A stretch of 64,000 nt of DNA. Origin: Flavobacterium difficile (GTDB taxonomy: Bacteria > Bacteroidota > Bacteroidia > Flavobacteriales > Flavobacteriaceae). A program made the position numbers and the translations under genes. The notes below the pieces were generated by a model. It was not told the origin of the DNA and searched no databases. It saw only the letters and a list, made by a program, of their open reading frames with translations. How positions within the stretch are numbered: position 1 is the stretch's first letter; the number at the start of each line of letters is the position of its first letter. The DNA lies in contig NZ_JAAJBT010000007.1 of the NCBI RefSeq assembly GCF_011392115.1, positions 124,001-188,000 of the forward strand. The letters are read 5' to 3'. Shown here in pieces: positions 61,401 to 64,000 of this stretch.

Positions 61401-61815
61401 TGAGCTAGATAAAGCTGGTGAAATAACAATTGTTAGTTCAGAAAAAAGTATTACTTTAACCATCGAAGATGTTGAGATTTCTTCTCAAGATATCCCAGGT
61501 TGGTTGGTAGCCAATTCGAACGGAATTACAGTTGCTTTAGATATAACCATATCTGATGAATTACGTAAAGAAGGGATAGCTAGAGAGTTAGTCAACAGAA
61601 TTCAAAATATCCGTAAAGATTCTGGTTTTGAAGTTACAGATAAAATTAAAGTTCAAATTCAAAATAATGAAACGATTGAACAAGCCGTAATCGCAAATTT
61701 ATCGTATATCAAATCAGAAACACTTACCAACGAACTAATTTTTGTCCCAGAAATCAATAATGGTACGGAAATTGAGTTTGATGAGTTACAAACAATAATA
61801 TTAATTTCTAAATAA
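58414..61815 (+). CDS. ileS: Isoleucyl-tRNA synthetase, type 2 (eukaryote-like)
   Basis: 1133 residues, longer than the usual 930-residue bacterial type 1 enzyme. The HIGH motif is GPPSANGLPGIHH (residues 48-60) and the KMSKS motif is KMSKR (682-686); both, together with the length and lack of a C-terminal zinc cluster, place it in the IleS2 group, which is intrinsically insensitive to mupirocin. An editing domain with AWTTTPWTLPSNTALTVG and an EDGTGIVHTAPTFGADD block is intact. Followed after 8 bases by a DksA-like gene and then lspA, the standard Bacteroidota order. Confidence 0.95.
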   Translation: MSTKFRDYKGLDLPTVASEVLDFWKKNNIFEKSVTTREGNPPYVFFEGPPSANGLPGIHHVMARAIKDIFCRYKTQKGFQVKRKAGWDTHGLPVELGTEKELGITKEDIGKTISVTEYNEACKKTVMRYTDVWNDLTEKMGYWVDMENPYVTYKSKYMESVWWLLKQIYNKDLLYKGYTIQPYSPKAGTGLSSHEVNQPGSYRDVTDTTVVAQFKALNETLPNFLQGFGEVHILAWTTTPWTLPSNTALTVGPKIDYVLVETFNQYTFRPVKVILAKNLVGKQFGKGFFASTEPSDFENFKEGDKNIPYQVLTECKGTDLVGIRYEQLMKLALPVEHSENAFRVISGDFVTTEDGTGIVHTAPTFGADDAKVAKEATPEIPPMLVLDDNGNAVPLVDLQGKFIENLGFLSGKYVKNEYYNEGEAPERSADVEIAIQLKEENKAFKVEKYVHSYPHCWRTDKPILYYPLDSWFIKVTEIKDRMFDLNETINWKPKATGEGRFGNWLKNANDWNLSRSRYWGIPLPIWRNEEGTEEILAGSVEELYNEIEKSIAAGFMTENPFKGFEIGNMSESNYDLVDLHKNVVDDIVLVSESGKPMKRESDLIDVWFDSGSMPYAQWHYPFENKDKIDENKDFPADFIAEGVDQTRGWFYTLHAISTLVFDKVAYKNVVSNGLVLDKNGQKMSKRLGNAVDPFETLTEYGPDATRWYMISNANPWDNLKFDLEGIAEVRRKFFGTLYNTYSFFGLYANIDGFTYSEAEVPLAERPEIDRWILSELHTLIQLVDEAYAEYEPTRATRAISDFVQENLSNWYVRLCRRRFWKGEYAQDKIAAYQTLYTCLETVAKLAAPVAPFFMDQLYKDLNATTNKESFESIHLANFPVSVENFVDKSLESRMQKAQTISSLVLSLRKKEMIKVRQPLQRVMIPVLDDVFKAEILAIEDLIKAEVNVKEIELLEDASGVLIKQIKPNFKALGPRFGKDMGLIAKEIQQFSQDQINELDKAGEITIVSSEKSITLTIEDVEISSQDIPGWLVANSNGITVALDITISDELRKEGIARELVNRIQNIRKDSGFEVTDKIKVQIQNNETIEQAVIANLSYIKSETLTNELIFVPEINNGTEIEFDELQTIILISK

Positions 61816-61823
61816 TTGGAAAG

Positions 61824-62204
61824 ATGGTAGATGAAAAAATAAGATTCTCAGATGCAGAATTAGCAGAGTTTAAAGAATTAATTCAATCGAAATTAGAAAA
61901 AGCAAAATACGATTTAGATTTAATAAAAAGTGCGTATTTAAATGATTCTAATAACGGAACGGATGACACTTCTCCAACATTCAAAGCATTCGAAGAAGGT
62001 AGTGAAACTATGAGTAAAGAAGCCAATTCGCAATTAGCCATTCGTCAGGAAAAATTTATTCGTGATTTAAAAAATGCTTTAATTCGTATTGAAAATAAAA
62101 CGTACGGATTGTGTAAAGTAACAGGAAAACTAATCAATAAAGAAAGATTAAAAATTGTTCCTCACGCAACTATGAGCATAGAAGCTAAAAATTTACAGCG
62201 TTAA
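61824..62204 (+). CDS. TraR/DksA-family protein without the zinc finger
   Basis: 126 residues. N-terminal coiled-coil (about 10-45) then the acidic/Ser-rich tip region and the C-terminal block IRIENKTYGLCKVTGKLIN, KERLKIVPHATMSIEAK, which aligns with the DksA four-Cys finger. Only the first Cys (97) remains; the other three are Thr100, Ser118 and Ala121. This zinc-less form may still reach the RNA polymerase secondary channel. It lies 8 bases after ileS and is surely co-transcribed; a strong terminator follows. Confidence 0.85.
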   Translation: MVDEKIRFSDAELAEFKELIQSKLEKAKYDLDLIKSAYLNDSNNGTDDTSPTFKAFEEGSETMSKEANSQLAIRQEKFIRDLKNALIRIENKTYGLCKVTGKLINKERLKIVPHATMSIEAKNLQR

Positions 62205-62221
62205 AAAACGTTAATAATATT

Positions 62222-62250
62222 TAAACGCTCCATTTGGAGCGTTTTTTATT
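62222..62250 (+). terminator. Terminator after the DksA-like gene
   Basis: Perfect AAACGCTCC-ATTT-GGAGCGTTT hairpin with T run. Confidence 0.92.
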
Positions 62251-62262
62251 AGTTAAAATTGC

Positions 62263-62270
62263 TACTTTTG
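62263..62270 (+). promoter_or_regulatory. -7 promoter element (TACTTTTG) of lspA
   Basis: Exact TAnnTTTG 22 bases before the ATG, just after the preceding terminator. Confidence 0.65.
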
Positions 62271-62292
62271 CATAAATCATAAAATTATTAAA

Positions 62293-62895
62293 ATGTCAAT
62301 TAAAAAAGCCTATATTTTTATTTTTCTAATTATACTTATAGATCAAATTACTAAAGTATATGTAAAAACAAATTTCTACCTTGGTGAAGAAGTACAAGTT
62401 TTTGAATGGTTCAAAATATATTTTGTCGAAAATCAGGGTATGGCTTGGGGTTTAGAACTTCCGGGTGATTACGGTAAGTTAATTTTAACTTTATTTAGAA
62501 TGATTGTTTCACCAATTATCATGTGGTGGTTATGGGATTCTATCCAGAAAAAACAATCTAAATATTTAATTGTCGCGATTTGTTTAATTATTGCTGGAGC
62601 TGTCGGAAACTTAATTGATTCTATTTTTTATGGGGTAATTTTTAATGAAAGTGGCGCTCAAGTAGCTACTATTTTTTCTAACGAACCTTATGGAAAACTA
62701 TTGTATGGTGATGTGGTAGATATGTTTTATTTTCCAATTTATAAATTTGAAGATTTACCTAATTGGTTTCCTTTTAAAGACAGAAATAACAGTTTTACTT
62801 TTTTTAATGCTGTATTTAACATTGCAGATGTAGCCATTTCAACTGGATTTGGAATCTTAATCGTTTTTAATAAAAGATGTTTTAAAGACGCATAA
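62293..62895 (+). CDS. lspA: Lipoprotein signal peptidase (signal peptidase II)
   Basis: 200 residues, longer than the 164 of E. coli because of an insertion between helices 3 and 4 (about 110-160) that is usual in Bacteroidota. Four transmembrane helices. Catalytic aspartates are in GAVGNLIDSIFYG (near 113) and FNIADVAISTG (near 182), with the N-terminal IDQITKVYVK motif. It cleaves prolipoprotein signals after lipidation; several lipoproteins in this window (positions 16847, 24929 and 31651) are expected substrates. Confidence 0.95.
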   Translation: MSIKKAYIFIFLIILIDQITKVYVKTNFYLGEEVQVFEWFKIYFVENQGMAWGLELPGDYGKLILTLFRMIVSPIIMWWLWDSIQKKQSKYLIVAICLIIAGAVGNLIDSIFYGVIFNESGAQVATIFSNEPYGKLLYGDVVDMFYFPIYKFEDLPNWFPFKDRNNSFTFFNAVFNIADVAISTGFGILIVFNKRCFKDA

Positions 62896-62911
62896 GTGAG
62901 AAATAAATTTC

Positions 62912-62947
62912 AAAAGCCAGTTAAATTTCAGGTTTAACTGGCTTTTT
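62912..62947 (+). terminator. Terminator after lspA
   Basis: Perfect AAAAGCCAGTTAAA / TTTAACTGGCTTTT stem with T run. Confidence 0.9.
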
Positions 62948-63104
62948 GTTTTTCATCATATAGGAAAGCACTTTTTCTTACTTTTTTATAAATTTTTCAG
63001 AAACATAAAAACAACTGATCGCTTGGTTTGATTAGCCGGAATTAAAATTGTTATTTTAAGTAGATTTTAATTCTTGTTTATAACAATTTTAAATAATCAT
63101 GTCG

Positions 63105-63112
63105 TAAATTTG
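63105..63112 (+). promoter_or_regulatory. -7 promoter element (TAAATTTG) of sufS
   Basis: Exact TAnnTTTG 17 bases before the ATG at 63130. Confidence 0.65.
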
Positions 63113-63129
63113 CTTAAAATAGATATATT

Positions 63130-64000
63130 ATGTTCGATGTTCAGAAAATAAGAGCACAATTTCCAATATTGTCACAAACCGTAAACGGAAAACCTTTGGT
63201 GTATTTCGATAACGGTGCCACTTCGCAAAAACCTCAAGCAGTTATCGATAGTATTGTGGAGTATTATTCCAAATACAACGCGAATATTCATCGTGGTGTA
63301 CATACTTTGAGTCAATTAGCTACGGATGCTTATGAACAAGCGCGATTTAAAATTCAACAGCATTTTAACGCGAAACATGCTTACGAAATTATTTTTACTT
63401 CAGGAACTACTGAAAGTATCAATTTAGTAGCTAACGGATTTGCATCGCTTTTACAACCCGGTGATGAGATTGTTATTTCAGCTTTAGAACATCATAGCAA
63501 CATTGTGCCTTGGCAAATGTTGTGTGAACATACAGGTGCGATTTTAAAAGTCATTCCAATGAATCTTCATGGCGAATTGATCATGGATGAATACGATAAC
63601 TTATTATCAGAAAAAACCAAGTTAGTTTGTTGCAATCACATTTCAAATGCTTTAGGTGTTTTAAATCCAATTGAAGAAATAATTAAAAAAGCACATGCTG
63701 TTGGTGCTGCTGTTTTAATTGATGGTGCACAATCTTGTCCGCATATTAAACCAGACGTACAAGCTTTAAATGTTGATTTTTATGTAACTTCAGCTCACAA
63801 AATGTGTGGACCAACGGGTGTAGGAATGTTATATGGAAAAGAAGAATGGTTACGAAAACTTCCACCTTACAAAGGCGGTGGAGAAATGATTGCCACCGTA
63901 ACTTTCGAAAAAACAACTTATGCCGATTTACCTCATAAATTTGAAGCAGGAACTCCAAATATTTGTGGAGGAATTGCTTTCGGAGCAGCGATCGACTTTA
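63130..64000 (+). CDS. sufS: Cysteine desulfurase SufS (5' part, cut by the window end)
   Basis: The first 290 codons are visible and the frame stays open to the window edge, about 70% of a normal 405-residue SufS. VYFDNGATSQKPQAVID (about 26-42), NIHRGVHTLSQLAT (about 56-69), ALEHHSNIVPWQ with the PLP-stacking His (about 122), and the Schiff-base Lys in TSAHKMCGPTGVG (about 223) are all present. It supplies sulfur for Fe-S cluster assembly. Own promoter; suf partners would be expected outside the window. Confidence 0.95.
   Translation, partial: MFDVQKIRAQFPILSQTVNGKPLVYFDNGATSQKPQAVIDSIVEYYSKYNANIHRGVHTLSQLATDAYEQARFKIQQHFNAKHAYEIIFTSGTTESINLVANGFASLLQPGDEIVISALEHHSNIVPWQMLCEHTGAILKVIPMNLHGELIMDEYDNLLSEKTKLVCCNHISNALGVLNPIEEIIKKAHAVGAAVLIDGAQSCPHIKPDVQALNVDFYVTSAHKMCGPTGVGMLYGKEEWLRKLPPYKGGGEMIATVTFEKTTYADLPHKFEAGTPNICGGIAFGAAIDF

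Overview
The window is a stretch of chromosome from an AT-rich Bacteroidota, almost certainly a Flavobacteriaceae member (Flavobacterium or a close relative). The support is: secreted proteins with C-terminal type IX secretion (T9SS) sorting domains and a PorZ-like T9SS factor; promoters with the Bacteroidota -7 element TAnnTTTG and no clear Shine-Dalgarno sites; families typical of this phylum (DUF4175, DUF4837, head-GIN/DUF2807, fused BatB-BatC); and a eukaryote-like (type 2) isoleucyl-tRNA synthetase. No rRNA, IS element, prophage or CRISPR array is visible. Nearly all genes are ordinary core genes on both strands, so this is backbone rather than a genomic island.

Layout. 1-9.5 kb: 3' end of rnr, a secreted GIN-domain protein, a LysE-type exporter, tRNA-Cys, folB, glnS, a three-gene membrane operon (YtxH / holin-like / small protein), an SPFH protein, an outer-membrane barrel protein and gltX. 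9.6-17.4 kb: DUF4175 giant membrane coiled-coil protein overlapping ybeY, then mnmG, a methyltransferase and an OmpH/Skp-like lipoprotein. Within and around this block lie several near-perfect copies of the ParB-binding parS palindrome, suggesting the chromosomal centromere and therefore proximity to oriC. 17.5-29.4 kb: Pif1/RecD-like helicase, DoxX, DNA polymerase III delta-prime, pgk, a LysM lytic transglycosylase, DUF4837 lipoprotein, ElaA-like acetyltransferase, a double-OmpA protein, a C-terminal processing protease and rnpA. 29.5-38.2 kb: M13 metallopeptidase, a large T9SS-exported beta-propeller protein, SCO1, an AlbA_2-domain protein and an aldo-keto reductase.

38.5-46.5 kb is one tightly packed operon, moxR - DUF58 - BatD-like - batA - batBC fusion - batD, the Bacteroidota MoxR/Bat (aerotolerance) system. 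46.6-58.3 kb holds porZ-recO and two very large T9SS cargo genes that share a C-terminal module of unknown function. 58.4-64 kb is ileS, a zinc-less DksA-like gene, lspA and the 5' part of sufS.

The most interesting non-coding signals are (i) the parS cluster, (ii) a family of degenerate arrays with a 7-bp (or 6+7-bp) period which repeatedly sit just upstream of promoters or gene starts, (iii) dispersed palindromic intergenic elements, and (iv) two genes (holB, rnpA) whose -7 box ends 4 bases before the start codon, which predicts leaderless mRNAs. I did not find a convincing wholly new multi-gene system; the candidates with least-known function are the DUF4175 protein, the YtxH/holin-like operon and the shared T9SS cargo module.
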